Below, one piece after another: positions 1-13,300 of a stretch of 64,000 bases of DNA. The translations under genes were made by a program, and so were the position numbers. The stretch is taken from contig JAMZAV010000004.1 in the NCBI GenBank assembly GCA_024449915.1, positions 62,001-126,000 of the forward strand, written 5' to 3'. Position 1 is the stretch's first letter; each line of letters starts with the position of its first letter. The stretch comes from Sweltsa coloradensis (lineage: Eukaryota; Arthropoda; Insecta; Plecoptera; Chloroperlidae). The notes beneath the pieces were generated by a model, which saw nothing but the letters and a program-made list of their open reading frames with translations, was not told the DNA's origin and did no database searches.

Positions 1-268
1 TCACGTCATCGTCGTATATCGCCCCAATAATAGCCCAATCTCATTCACATAATAACCCATAGAATCATAGGCCAAAGATTTCATAGGTAAAGTAGGTAAT
101 GGCAAATGCACTACTAATACGATTTTGTACAATAATAATGAATAAAATGTAATTTATCCTAAAGTAGGTATGCCTAAGGGTTAGCCTACAATAAGAATCA
201 TTTACTTAGGTTTTAAAATTCATTTTTATAAGAAATAAATAACAATATTAATTTGTTATTTGATCTTA

Positions 269-430
269 TGGCGTTTTCCATTGGCACGCACTCGGCGAGT
301 GCAGAGATGTCATTGTTGTCAACCTCCACTTGAATAACATTACAAAACTGAACAAATGAAAAGACAAGTAGCAATCCAGTGCGCATAGGGCGCACTAGTG
401 CGACCTGAGTGCGGCCAATGGAAAACGCCA
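269..430. mobile_element. 162-bp miniature inverted-repeat element
   Basis: The ends are mirror images: it opens with TGGCGTTTTCCATTGGC and closes with GCCAATGGAAAACGCCA. It holds no coding sequence. I see no convincing target duplication, so the superfamily is not assigned. A related end pair bounds 5099-5433. Confidence 0.6.
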
Positions 431-1880
431 ATTTCCATTTCCAACAATTAAGTCGGGTAGGGTGTGGGAGGATCCCACCACCAACTCTTGGGCACCCGGG
501 TCTATTGAAGTTGACTAGTCACGCCTGACGCTTCATCCATGTTGTCTCGTTCTTACTCTTGTTCCTTTAGTAAGTTTCTCCACCAGTTCTCGACATATTT
601 TCCTGCCTTCCCAGCACTGTTCCCGACTAACTTTTTCCCAAGCTGAAATATTTTAAGTAAAATTAGTAGGCCTCCTATTAGTTATTACATTAGGTTGGTC
701 TAAATGGATTATAAACATGTACCGATAACGCGTAAAATTGTTGCTAGGTACAGGTAGGTACCTATGCTAATTTTACATATCCAAAGATTTACTAATTGCT
801 AGTTACAATAAAATGTGGTTAGGCATTTGTGGTGAAACTTACCACTTATGGCATGCTATTTGCTTTTGTTTGGCCAAAACGAGGAATTGGTGTTGAAAAT
901 TATATTATTTTTAGTTTCTAACAGTTTATAATTTGATCTTACCATAAATACATGCCTGTACAATACAGAGAAAACCAATGTTTTGTCTGCTGACCCACCA
1001 TCGTTGGGTGACCAGAGCTAATAAAATAAACAAAAACCACAAAAAATGGTAAGCGCTTTTTTTACATACACTGGCTGACCTGACTCGTCATGGGACACGT
1101 AAAATACATTAAATTAAACTACTAGAACTAGTACTTATCTAAGTATTATTATTGTCCAATACCAGTACCATTCTTATTTAGGTAATTCAACATAGTATTT
1201 CATATTTTGTTTGCAAAAATTGTAGTTCAGATGATATTAATTATTCATACTGGATGAGAAAATAAAACCTCATACACAAGTTATGTAAAGTAGGCAAAAA
1301 ATACTTGCAACAAAATCCTATTAAATGACACTTGAAAATGCTATGCCTCTAACCAAAAGTAACCAATAAACAGCTTCAATTATAAGTTTTGTTGGTTCAG
1401 AACCAATGCCATTCCATCTCCATTATTTTAGGTTAACAACACAGAACAAAACATATTTGGTGGAAACTGGAAATACTTCCTATCTCCATCATTCTATTAA
1501 CTTTTAAAATGAAGATACGAGGTAGGCTTATTGCCAGTAGATTTTTTCTTCATTTTATTGATGCAGATATCTTACTCATTGTTGTTCCCTTCAAATGGAG
1601 TTTTATTCTTATTTTATTATCCTTGCAAATATGTGGTAACATGGTGGCAAGTACCTAAAATTAACATTTTATAATTGTATCAAAAGTATTCAGCAAGACA
1701 TGATATCACACACATTTTTCTTAATTTCCCATTTTACATCTAAATCACCAACATCAAATCAACAAAAACATCAATCAAATCAAATCTACATCAGATCCAA
1801 ATCCATATCCTCCAAACACCTTCTAAACCTTTTTACCGAGGAAGGTATTGAATCTCAACCATCGTTCTGTTCCTCTCCAG
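431..1880. other. Non-coding stretch before the CIMIP2 exon
   Basis: AT-rich sequence with many TAGGCCTA-like words. I see no recognisable exon or RNA. Earlier exons of the CIMIP2-like gene could be short and hidden here, or could lie left of the window. On the minus strand, 540-640 reads as a short basic Trp-rich peptide that I do not recognise. Confidence 0.5.
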
Positions 1881-2063
1881 GTATCTGTTTCTCGGCCTGA
1901 CCCACCGCTCATGATCCAACCCACCGAGCTCTACCACAAGCATGTCGGGATGATCCCTAACTACCGCGGCCACATCCCCGGAGCGCAGTTCCGTCACGGG
2001 AAGACCTACGGGAACGACACGCGGGACGCCAAGCGCTGGCTGCGAGGAGACTTCACCACCTAG
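1881..2063 (+). CDS. Last exon of a CIMIP2/FAM166-family ciliary microtubule inner protein (partial)
   Basis: The exon follows a good acceptor (TCCTCTCCAG ending at 1880) and runs open to TAG at 2061-2063, giving about 60 residues. It contains the segment NYRGHIPGAQFRHGKTYGND, which matches the repeated motif of FAM166A/B proteins, where Pro-x-Tyr-x-Gly-(H/F/Y)-x-Pro is followed by a Phe-x-x-Gly-x-(T/S)-(Y/F)-Gly core. In that family the motif often ends the protein, as here. The family lies inside axonemal doublet microtubules. The codons in this exon are GC-rich compared with its surroundings, which supports real coding. The start and other exons are not seen and probably lie to the left. 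Which CIMIP2 member it is cannot be told from one exon. Confidence 0.62.
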   Translation, partial: VSVSRPDPPLMIQPTELYHKHVGMIPNYRGHIPGAQFRHGKTYGNDTRDAKRWLRGDFTT

Positions 2064-2214
2064 GGCTAGACGAGGGGTTGGTAACACGAGGGAACCAGTA
2101 CCAGGCGCAACGTGGCGACGGTTATACGGTAATCTAATCAAATGATTCTGCTTTAATTCAAATTCCAAAAGGGCCCCAAAAAGAAGTATGAATTAACAAA
2201 CATGTAACTAAAAA

Positions 2215-2976
2215 CTAGGAAAACGCTTAAGTCCCGCCGCGTTGTTGGATGAGCGTAATTGGTGCATTGACCTGCCATGTGTTATGCAGATTTTCTGTTG
2301 TTTTGTGAAAAAATTATTACTAAGTCGATTTTTTTTAAATTAAATTAAATTAAATAAAAAATTAACTTTATTCTTTTATTTTTTCTTAATCGTAATTTTA
2401 AAAAAAGAAAAAAATCGTAAAATTGCTATTTTCATAACAAATAAATATTCGATTGCGCTCAAATTTTACACGAATATAATAATTCATAAAATTAAGGTTC
2501 TGTAAAAAAATCATTACAATAGGATAAAGCATGTAGGTGTTATAAGTGAAAGAATTGTTAAAAAAAAGAAAAAACCCGTAAAATTTCGATTTTCATGAGA
2601 AATAATTTTTCGATTGTTCTCAAATTTCACACGAATATCTTAATTCATAAAATTAAGGTTCTGTAAAAAAATCATTAAAATCGGATTAAACATGTAGATG
2701 TTATAAGTCGAAGAAATTTTTTTTAAATCGAAAAAAATCGTAAATTTGCGATTTTCATTAGAAATAATTTTTCGATTGCGCTCAAAAACGTGGCAGTTCT
2801 AAGTTCAGAGATTTCGAAGGCCCCCATAAAATTTCATCGCAATTGGAGTATTGGTTTAGCCGGAATCGTGTTAACAAACAGCCAAAAATACAGAAAAAAA
2901 AAAAAAAAAACATTCCGGATTTTTTTCTCCAGTGTAGTGAAATGGAATCTTCGCTTCGCTCGCTACGCTCATCCAA
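2215..2976 (-). mobile_element. Helentron-like element, body A, copy 1
   Basis: On the minus strand it starts TTGGATGAGCGTAGCGAG and ends in a hairpin (AACGC...GCGTT), then TTCCTAG followed by T. The 5' end sequence recurs inverted about 40 bases inside the 3' end (TTACGCTCATCCAA). The interior is AT-rich and repeats a unit of about 170 bases that includes ATTCATAAAATTAAGGTTCT. It is non-coding. Confidence 0.65.
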
Positions 2977-3058
2977 TTAAAATTATATAAAAGCCTACCC
3001 AGCTCCCCCCCCCCCACAGACCTTCATCTTTATCTTTTTAGTCTTCATTAGAGGTTTT

Positions 3059-3191
3059 AATGGTTCGTTCAAGTTTCCTTGAATTCAACGACAAATTATT
3101 ATCAATCTGAAGGATATATTGTCATATTTTATTACCTTTGTACATTTTTATTGTTTTGTCCTTGAATTCAAAGAAACTTGAACGAACCATT
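3059..3191. repeat. Long hairpin, 36-base arms
   Basis: The left arm starts AATGGTTCGTTCAAGTTTC. The right arm, at 3155-3191, is its near-exact reverse complement. The loop is about 60 bases. It is probably a tiny foldback element. No duplication was identified. Confidence 0.6.
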
Positions 3192-3388
3192 GAACCGTCT
3201 AATGCAGGCTTTAACATACAGATTTTAATCCATGTCTGAAAGTCAGTCGGGTATTTGGTATTTTGAATTCAACATAAATCTAAAATAGACAAGTTTTTAA
3301 TAAGGTAACAATTCAAGGTTTTTTACTGTTAAGCATAAGCTCGCTTTGAGGACCTGTTATTGAATGATAGCAATTATCGTAAAAGTTT

Positions 3389-3460
3389 GCCTCGACTGGG
3401 GATCGAACCCAGAACCTCTGGCTTAACACGCCATAGCTCTACCGATTGAGCTATCGAGAC
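3389..3460 (-). tRNA. Candidate tRNA-Asn (GTT anticodon)
   Basis: All 72 bases fold as a tRNA. The acceptor stem is GTCTCGA/TCGAGGC with one G-T pair, the D stem is GCTC/GAGC and the T stem is CTGGG/CCCAG. The anticodon loop is GTGTTAA with U33 and anticodon GTT. The first pair of the anticodon stem is an A-G mismatch. The A box (TAGCTCAATCGG) and B box (GGTTCGATCCC) fit the polymerase III consensus. A TTTT terminator lies at 3381-3384, just downstream on this strand. There is no intron. It could also be a tRNA-derived pseudogene or SINE head, since the sequence differs from common animal tRNA-Asn. Confidence 0.68.
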
Positions 3461-4293
3461 ACACAACAAACCTTCACCAAAAATTGGCAATTTTACTTGA
3501 AACCGGTAAAATTGCCAATTCACATTCTTTAGCAATTTTTTTTTATAGATAGGCTTTAGTCTTATAAATTATATTCCACAATTAAAGTGTAAATAAAAAA
3601 CAGAATGTAAATTGTAAAACCCAATGAATGCAGATGAAAATGAATTGTTCACCTTGCAGTCAGACTGCAATTTACAATTTAATGTACTAGAGGTGTACCC
3701 TCGTCTCCAACCCAAGAAACTTAGCTATCCAACCTTCTAGAGTGGATAGTACCAACATATAATCCAGGTTTGTGTGTTTTCTGTTTTCAGAAACAACCAT
3801 TAAGAGTGACAACACCTATGGCGAGGATGGAAGTCGGCCTGCAAGTAAATGAAACTTAATAACCATGAAAAATTATTCCTTCGGATTTGGTAAAAATAAC
3901 CATTACAAATACGAAAGAAACGAAACGTATAAATACGCATTTTAAGAAAATTTTAGGACTATCCTTCTAAAATTGATAGTGTAAAGTACAAAACTTTACA
4001 ATTCATACTGAAACATGTAAACCAAATAAAGTTTATTAAAATACAACTTTTATCCTTGAGGTCTATACATATAACAACAAGTACAAGTATACCGAGTATT
4101 TTCCAGATTGTTATCAAAATATAATAAAAAGCTGAGATAATAAAATAGGTCAGCAACAAAGTTATTGGCAACAGGTCATCATCATTTAATAAACCTCAAT
4201 AACATTTTAAAATATAAATGAAAAAATAAAGGCAAAGTGCAATACTCAGTAGTCAATACCATTGGGCAAGGAGTAGTGATTATGAAAGGAAGG
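3461..4293. other. Intergenic and probable KYAT3 3' UTR
   Basis: A hairpin with arms AATTGGCAATTTTAC and GTAAAATTGCCAATT lies at about 3483-3522. The KYAT3 3' UTR should run leftwards from 4293. A possible polyadenylation signal (AATAAA on the minus strand) is at 4031-4036. No coding sequence seen. Confidence 0.4.
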
Positions 4294-4353
4294 TTATGAA
4301 CTTTTCTTCCATGCCTGAAGAATCTCCGATGCCTTTTGCAGATTCTCATCTTT
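4294..4353 (-). CDS. KYAT3: KYAT3 coding exon 8 (C-terminus)
   Basis: Encodes KDENLQKASEILQAWKKSS and a TAA stop. The acceptor is CTTTTCAG. It matches the C-terminal helix of kynurenine aminotransferases. Confidence 0.9.
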   Translation of the reverse strand, partial: KDENLQKASEILQAWKKSS

Positions 4354-7300
4354 CTGAAAAGTGTAGAAAACATTCACGTTAGTATTAGTAAACGTAGAAG
4401 TCTGATATGAATAGTGTTAAGAGAGGCAGGTGCAGAATTCATCATAGACCTGATATGGATAGGGCCTACTAGTATATTTATTATTTATACAAATATAGGC
4501 CTAGCGTATATTTCAAAATATCACAATAAAAAAGTGAGGTTTTGTGAAGCCATTTGTCGATAGTATTTATAAGTTTAAAACCTAGCCTACTGTTAAAAAT
4601 TTAAGTGATCAAAATAGTGATGCGGCCAATGCCATTACTCGGTGGCAGCCTATGAACGAGTAAATACAGTATTTCATTTGCTGCACTTCTGTACAATCAG
4701 TCAATCAGCAGGACGATTCTCCAAGATGCGTTTAAATTTTAATTAATGCCACCATATGTTTAACATGCTAGTAGTGTTATTTATCACATTTAATGCGGAC
4801 CTTACAGAATCACCCTGCAGATTTCCAATCGATCATCGGATCATTTGATCACTAGTTTAGGTAATGTTATTTAAGTGGAGGTTAGCAACAATGACATTGG
4901 CAATACCAATAATAGACAATAATTCATGAACACATCAAGTGCATGCCAATGGAAAATGCCAACAGTCAGGTCAAACAGTGTGTCACAATATATATTTAAA
5001 AAGTATACATACTAATCCAAAGTATAATTCTTAAAAAAATACAGTATGAAAACTGGAGAAAGGTTATCAAGTGCCAAGATAAAAATGTCTAATGGGAATG
5101 GTGTATTCAGCTGGTTGCACTGGAAGCTAAAGCGCAATGAAATTGGTTTTTGTTTTCTTACGGCAACTGTCAAATAGCTTACATATAGTTCGGCATTTTT
5201 GTGTTTAATCTTTAGATATGAATGCTTCTTACATTATTGATATGGTATGAATTTCTTCACTATTATCTCCTCCGGCCAAAACTCCTGTCTACACCCCTCC
5301 ACTTACAAAGATTTCACACAATGATGTCTGACTATGTCAGCTATTTGACAGTTGCCATATGACAACAACAACATTAACTAGAAAAACAAAAATCAATTTC
5401 AGTGCGCTCTAGTGCGGCCAGCTGAATACGCCATAAATCATCCAAAGATTATTTGCTAAATGCATCTGTAAAGCTGTTTTATGTTTAGCAATGTCTACAA
5501 TAACTGAGCTGAACATAAAATCCCTTGGTCAACAACAATTCAACAGTCAGTCAGTGTGGTAACTACAGCAAGCTCTTGATAATAAAAATAAGTTCTATTA
5601 AAGTATATTTTTAAATAAACAATAAACATGGATAGAATCTGTGGATTCTCCCTAAACTACCATTTGTCATATTCTTGGTAGCTTACGCAACTACAAAGAA
5701 TGTGATAGAAAAGCCCATAAAATTATTTGGCAAGGCTTTGCAATTAAAGTACGTACCTTGATAAAACAATACCGGACATAATTCTCTGCCAAAGGCTTGT
5801 TGGCTTCACCATAGAAAGCAGACGGAGGAATTCCTTGGAGTTTTACATTCTTTGACATCCACTTTGTGAATCGATAATCTTTGTATTTGTCAGTCTCCTT
5901 TTCCAAATCAACTTTATCACCTACAGGATTAATAAAGAACTTGAACTTGAACTTATAGGATGTAGTTTGACAAAAGAAGAATGGCTGTGCAATGAAATTG
6001 GACATTACAAAAATAAACATGTTTTAGTAAAAGATAACAGACAAGTCATAGATGCAACAAACTGAAATAAAATTGCTGGGTGTGTTAGTAGTCAGTAGGT
6101 AGGCTATTGGTACGACAGTTGGTAATAGCAGGCGTTTTTAGCCATGGGCCTACATATTAGTTTACTAACAGACAATCAGTCAAACAATAGGTCTACTAAA
6201 CTGGTAATTGACCATAAAAGTTATGACTTATGATCTTGCAAATTCAGTGAGCTAATAACTAATAAGTATTTGTTTGACATAAAGATCTGAAACATACTGG
6301 TAATGTACACCATCATTTAGAAGAAAATCAAGGGTAAACTTTTACCGACACCACCGACACTCACTCTGCAAATCTCGGATTTGTTCTAAAAGGCATCTTT
6401 CTTTATAAGTCACAACTCACACTAGCCCCAGCAGTGGACACCTTGCCCTTTTATGTCACTAGAAAAACTGGCCCTAATTGATTTTTACACTTGAAATAAG
6501 TCTGCGCTAAGTTTATGCAGTGTTTGGTGAATCCATTAATAGTATATACAAGCCAAACTTTGTTCTAATATTAGCTAAGCTCTAGTTCTTCTCACCAGCA
6601 ATGTGATTGGTGGTGGTCATGACTCATAATCATGTTGAAATAAATAATGATTGAACATGTTACATATATTATTAAGCACAAAACAACATACTATGTTTAC
6701 ATTTCATGTACAGCAATAACCAATAAATACTAGTAACTCACAAACTGCCTACCCAAATAAGTAATGCAGTACACAGGGGTGGTTTAGGTTAAGAATAAGA
6801 ACACTATTCAAAGGCAAAGAACATGAGAAATAAAAACAATAACATAATAATATGCTTACAGATAATAAACTATTTAAATTGAGAACAATAGGGCAATGCC
6901 AAGCTGGTTCCCCGGATTCTCTGCCAGGTTCGCATGATCGGGGTTTGGTCACAGGACTCTTTAGATTGTGGTTCCAGTGGAACTTACACATGGCGGTGAC
7001 CAAACGTTGATCGTTCTGCACTCTGGTGGGAAATCTGAACAATAATGCACTGCCGTCAAAATGTTGTAAAAATTCCTATTTTATCAACGTCCAGACAACT
7101 GTGACCAAACCTTAATTGTTCTGCGCTCTGGTTTGAGATTAGTTTGACCATTGCCCTATCACTTCACATGTAGGTATTTAAATTTAAATGTTGTCAATTT
7201 CGCAACAAAGAGCAATGACTGTTCTAGCAGTCTTCATGTATGCTCTTCATATGGCACAACTTACTCACCCCCGTCTGGGCCCGGGTAGAATTGGCCCAGA

Positions 7301-10300
7301 GCATGGCTCGCTAATCGTAAAAGGCGATTCAAAAGAAAAAGTCCACCTTGCAAACATCAGCTAGTAAGAAGGGTAGTATATTCCCCGAATCTAGAGGCAA
7401 GCTCTGGCAATCGTCGCGGGGACCTTGCCCCCCTTCCCTTGACGACCCCCGGCGACGATGACAAAGACAATGACACCACGAACAATGATAAAGACAATGA
7501 CGACCGCGACGTGAGAAACCCCCTTCCTCCCCTTTCCGTGGCTGGTTCTGACCAGCATGAGCCCTCTTCTCCTCCCTCCCCCCCCCCCCCCCTAGGTTAG
7601 AGTGGTGCATTATGACCTAACGGTTGACGCGTCCTTAATCCAAATAAACCAAAAACAACTTACTCAGTGCAGACCAGTCGGCTATCATAAAGTAGCCGCC
7701 CTCGGGCAAAGTAGGTACCATTCCAACATCTTTGAGGAACTTCGCCATAAAGTCGCGCTTTGGCTCCAACTCCTGGGCGAGGGTGAAGAAGTAACAATCC
7801 GGCTGGTCGAAACGAGCCAGCTCGAATTCAAAACCTCGAGCTACGGCTTCCTGCAAATAGAACAGAACGGAATAGTGGGTTGATATTATAGCTAGAGAAG
7901 TGTTTCTCAGCCTTTTGTTACATACCGACCAACTCCACAACCTCAAAATTTGTACGGACAATCACTTTTAAATAAAAGATGAGGGGAGTGCGGGTAAGGG
8001 GAAGAATAGTTGTCTTGCTGTAGACCTATCGGTACTTACCTATTTTATGCATGGTACCATGCATGGCTATCATTCACGTCAACGTCACAGCTTACGCCCA
8101 TTGTATTTTTTTAAATTTACGTCGCAAATCACATTTATCTAGGAATTAATTAATATAGGTTATTTTGAGAATATATTGCAGTTTAGAATTGCCAACTATT
8201 GTTGTATGTACAGGATGTACAGGAATCAAGGCTCAAGCTAGTTTTTAGTGCTTCAATGCAGGAGTCCCTTTAAAAAAAATGTTATTAAAAAAATCTAAAA
8301 TTGTGATTTATCTGATTTAAATAAGATTTATTTGATTGAAATTTTCTAAGTTTTAATATGATGGGCAGAATAATTTAAAATTTTGAATCGAATTTCATTG
8401 ATTAAAATCGATTATTAATTATTTTGATTTTTTTAAATTCACTTTGAATCAGAAAATGTCACACTTGTTGTAATTTCTTCTGTTTCACAAATTAGTTACT
8501 ACATAAACAAAATAGGCCAAAACAAACCAACTGATGAGGCTTAATGACAAATATATTACTTATGAGTGTGTAGTGACAGACGAAATGCCAGAGGGCATGG
8601 ATAGGAATGAGAGGGAGGCACGTCTCTACTGGGCGGCTAGACGCATGATGACTTTATAAAGTAGTTGCAGGCATAAGAAAACAACAACAACAACACTTAT
8701 GAGTAGGATAAGTGACACCACCACAATTTTCTAAGTTTTAATATTATAGGCAGAACATTTGTTTGAATTGGCAAGCTAAATAATTCAAGAGAGCAAGATG
8801 ATACCCATGACTAGACTTTCAAATTAAAAACAAATTTATTGACCACAAATCACACAAGGGACTAGGTAGTCGTTTCTTAAAAGCAAACCCGTGCCCAACG
8901 TGTTGCATAGAACTTGGCAGCATAGGCCTAGGGTAGTAAATTTTGAATGTGTGCAAGTAGGGTAGGGTCTTTCCCTAAAACAATATTTTGGTTGGTCTAG
9001 CACTGTATAGGCCACCTTGGCAAGATGTCAATGAGTTAACTAGTACACATATATAGTAGCACATTTTGTAAGTCAATGACTTTTTTAATAAAAAACAACT
9101 GATTTAAATCGTTTAACCCTTTCTTGCCCGAACCTAGAAAAATTTTAAAAATTATTGTTTCTTTTACTTATTCATCAAACAAACATGTCCAAAGAGAAAT
9201 TTTGTTTGAAACTTTTTTTCTCGTTTTTGAGTATTTTAGATTTTTCGGGGAAATTTTGATTTTGAATATATACCGCAATTTTCAACTTTTTTAAATTTTT
9301 AAAAGATTTAGTTCAAGAACAAGCATTATAATTAATAAAAAATAAAAAATTGGAAATCGGATAAAAAATGGCAAATTTATAATTTTTTCAGATTTTTTAT
9401 ATTATTTTTTATATATATAATATGTATATATATATTTTATATATTAAATATTTTTTATTTTCAATTTTTTACTCAAAACGAGTTTAAAAATTATGTACAA
9501 GGCGCAAATATTATGCTATGTGAACGTGCTATAGCTCTATGTGCTCAGGAGAAGTGGGACTCAAACGTCCCGTCAGGCTTATAGAGCTATGATCCTATCC
9601 ATGTTAATGCTATACCACAATAAAACTGAGGGACTTGTAAGTCCCGTCAGACGAGAAAGGGTTAATTAAAATCATTTTTACCCTGCTTCGATGCAATTTT
9701 GTTTTGTAGTAAAAACAAAATCCCTTCTTAAATCATCTTCAAGTCAAAAGCTTTTGCCTCTTCTGGTTGCCCCGTGAAAAGTGAAGTATAGGTCTCGTCT
9801 ACGTACCTGAGTGGGAGTCGGGCAAACATAGAGACAGTTTTGGTGAACAGCTTGCAAGTTTTTCATGAGGTTGGCAGACCCGTATGCCCACCCGATTTTC
9901 CAGCCTGTCACACTGAACGTTTTGCCCGCAGATCCAATTGTGATCGTCCTCTCCCACATATCTGGCAGTGTTGCTAACAGTACAGAATACAGACAGATAA
10001 ACAAAACATTTCGGGTAAGATATTACTACCGTACCGGTAGATTAAATCAATTGGTCAAGTTTGAGAAAGAAGAGTTGCAAACAAAATATACACAAGAACG
10101 GCTGCTGACATAGCAAGCAAGTATACTTCAAATCAATCAAAGGATAGATGGAAACTCTTTTCTACTCTCAACCCGTCATCCATACTATCAACATATTTGG
10201 TTACTTATTAAAGCATATACAATATATACCAACGTAGTACCATACGTGTACAGTACAAAGTAAGCAGAATTTTCTCAGGTGAGAAACATCTCTTACAACA

Positions 10301-13300
10301 CTATAATAATACTAGGAAAACGCTCAGTTGGACGCGTTGTTGAACGAGCATCGGTACGTGCAACACGACCCGAGTACGACATTCCCATAATATTACATAC
10401 CAATAAGTCTTTAAGGTCTTGACCCTTTTAGCTGAAAATTTGTAATATAGGAGAGAATGGATAAAATCCACCGCCATCTAGAGGACCTTGACATCATTTC
10501 TTTGGGAAAACTATTTTAACTCTTGATTACTTCTAGGTGGCAGTACATAGTGACCAGAATTCTTGTGCAACTTTTCGTTGCCATGGTAACGTTACTTTTG
10601 TTAAAATGTATTCATCTACACTACTTATCGGATCAAAATAAAATTAACATATTCGTGACCGGACGGACATTCTAAATGATTTGGCCACCTCAGATTTTGT
10701 CGCCGTTTGGTTTTAAAAAAAACTTTAGATTATTACTTTAATGTAACTTTATAACTTTTTAAACGATTTTGCCACAAAACTAATGGCATTCAATCGGGAT
10801 TGAAACTTGCGGATGGTCAAAATTTCAACTCGATCCGAGCCTCCGTTCGACCGCTAACATGAGCCAAAAAAGCTGAGCGACTTTCCGTTGCCATGGTAAC
10901 GGGACTTTGTTATAATGTAATTTCCATCTACACTACTTATCGGATCAAAATAAAAATAACATATTCGGACGGACATTCTAAATGATTTGGCCACCTCAGA
11001 TTTTGTCGCCGTTTAGTTTGAAAAAAAAACTTTCGATTAACTTTAATGTAACTTTTTAACTTTTTGAACGATTTTGCCACAAAACTATACAGCAACCCGC
11101 CTAGGTGGTATGTACATGTGTGCAAAATTTCAGGTCGATCAGAGAAACGGTGCGACCTGTACCGAAGCAGTAACAGAAAAAAAAACAAAAAAAAAACAAG
11201 ACATTCGAGCCATAAGAGTCAAGTGGAGACGCTCGCTCAATGAAGACATAAATAAAATATGTAATGGGTGTATGGGTACATGTTTTAACTTTTAAGTATA
11301 CTACAATGAATGTGACAGGATACACTTTGTTCAATGTCATAAAATAATTTAAATGCTAAGGTTTACTTATAGTGATATTTATTAGAGATGCCCACGATAA
11401 TCGATATTATTGATCGATAATCAATAATGGATATAATTTCGATAATCGATAACCAAAATTCATTATCGATTATCAAAATATCTAATAATTGGTCGATAGT
11501 GGCACGAACCAAACTCAGACAGAGATTATCTCACGTTGGGCCATGCACTGGCTGGACTGATGGTGTCACACTCGAGAATTGTTTGGAAATGAGCCATCAG
11601 TCGATAACGGAAGCCAAACACATGACATCGAAGACAGCGAGGCAGCAAAGGAACGCGATTGTATTGTTTTGACTTGCTACACTTGAGGTTCCACTTGGAC
11701 CTATAGGTTGGAACATGCTTTGTTGGTGATATCGATACTATCGATAATGACATAACCATATTGATAATCGATAATTAAAAAAGTATCAATGTGCATCCCT
11801 AATATTTATTAGGTAAATCCATATTTCGAATTTCATGTTGATTGATTAGATGTGTGCTGTTGAAGGGAGAAAAACAGGATTGTACAATTCAATGCAAGTC
11901 TATAAGTTATAGATGATTGCATTGAATTAACAACATAACATCTAGGTGCCCGTTAGGGCGCCGCAGCCAAGCCGCGGTGCGCTACACACTCATACTTTAT
12001 ACCCCTAGAATATAACATATGTTTACAAATTGCAATCCTAAATAGGTAAATATCTAACTATAAATATCTATGGAACTAAACACAAGAGTAATATTATTTC
12101 ATGGGGCAAATCATAGAAAAACCTAACGACCACTATTGTGCATAATATTACCATGGTGAAATTAATTCAATACTCAATGCTTGATTTAATATAATAGTGT
12201 ATCTTTTGAAACACAATTCATAATTTAACTTACCAACTTACCAATTCTAATGTGTTTATGTGGTTTGTACACAAGCCACTCGTAAACTTCATCAGATATG
12301 CACAGCACATTCCACTTCTTACACAGATCAGCAATCATAGTCAGCTCTTCTAGGTTGAAAACTTTGCCCAAGGGGTTGTGAGGTGTATTTAAAATTATTG
12401 ATTTTGTTTTTGAGTTGAACATTGCAGCTAGAGCCACAGGGTCCAGAACCCAATCCCCAGAACTGATTGTACCACTAGTTTTTTTCTGAAAAACAAATGG
12501 AAACATATCAAGAATATAATGTGTAGCAAATAGCGATGCAATGTACATATTATTCAAATACCAAATTACAGTAGCCCAGTTAAGATAGCTTCGCTATAAA
12601 ACGATCTGGTCCCAGGAAAAACTAGGCCTACCTGTGTTTTACTTTACCAATAGTTGAAAACTGTTCTCCAATATGGTCAATGGCTGCAAACAAATTTGAA
12701 ATAACTTGATAGAGTGGTTTCATTTTTTCTTGCTATGCAAAATCGTGTTCCTGAATGCAGGAACCAAACAAAGCAAGAATTAATGAAACTACTCAGTATG
12801 TGTTCATTAGACTCGCGTCGACAAAGATCAGACATGGCGTTCTTGCATTGCGTTGTAAATGGACATTATTTGGTCCGCCATTCTAGTGTTATTGTTCTTG
12901 CTTAGAGTTCCTTCTCATTCTAGTCGACTGTGTCACCTGTCTATGTCCTAACTCCTCGTCATCAACATCATTCTTCTTGGAAACCTACAACTTTCAACTC
13001 CTTCCCACAATCTCCATCAAATTACATCTTTGCTTATAAATGTTGGTCGTTTTTATCATTAATTCGCATCTCACAAACATTAATCACATAACTAGGGAAA
13101 CGCCAAAGTCGTTTTTAACGAGTGAGTGAGCCATTGTGTTGAGTACCCGGTAACATTACTTTTCTTTCCTTACCTTAGGCCTCCCTAGCCTATCATAGGC
13201 TAGAGTGGTGCATTATGGCCTTACAGTTGACGTGTCCTTAAACCAAATAAACTTTAAAAACCCTATTATTTATTGGATGAGCGTAGCGAGCGAAGCGAAG

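Noticed and set aside
7329..7610. 93-codon minus-strand frame rich in Gly, Arg and His
   Set aside because: It is entirely within the SINE at 7268-7654.
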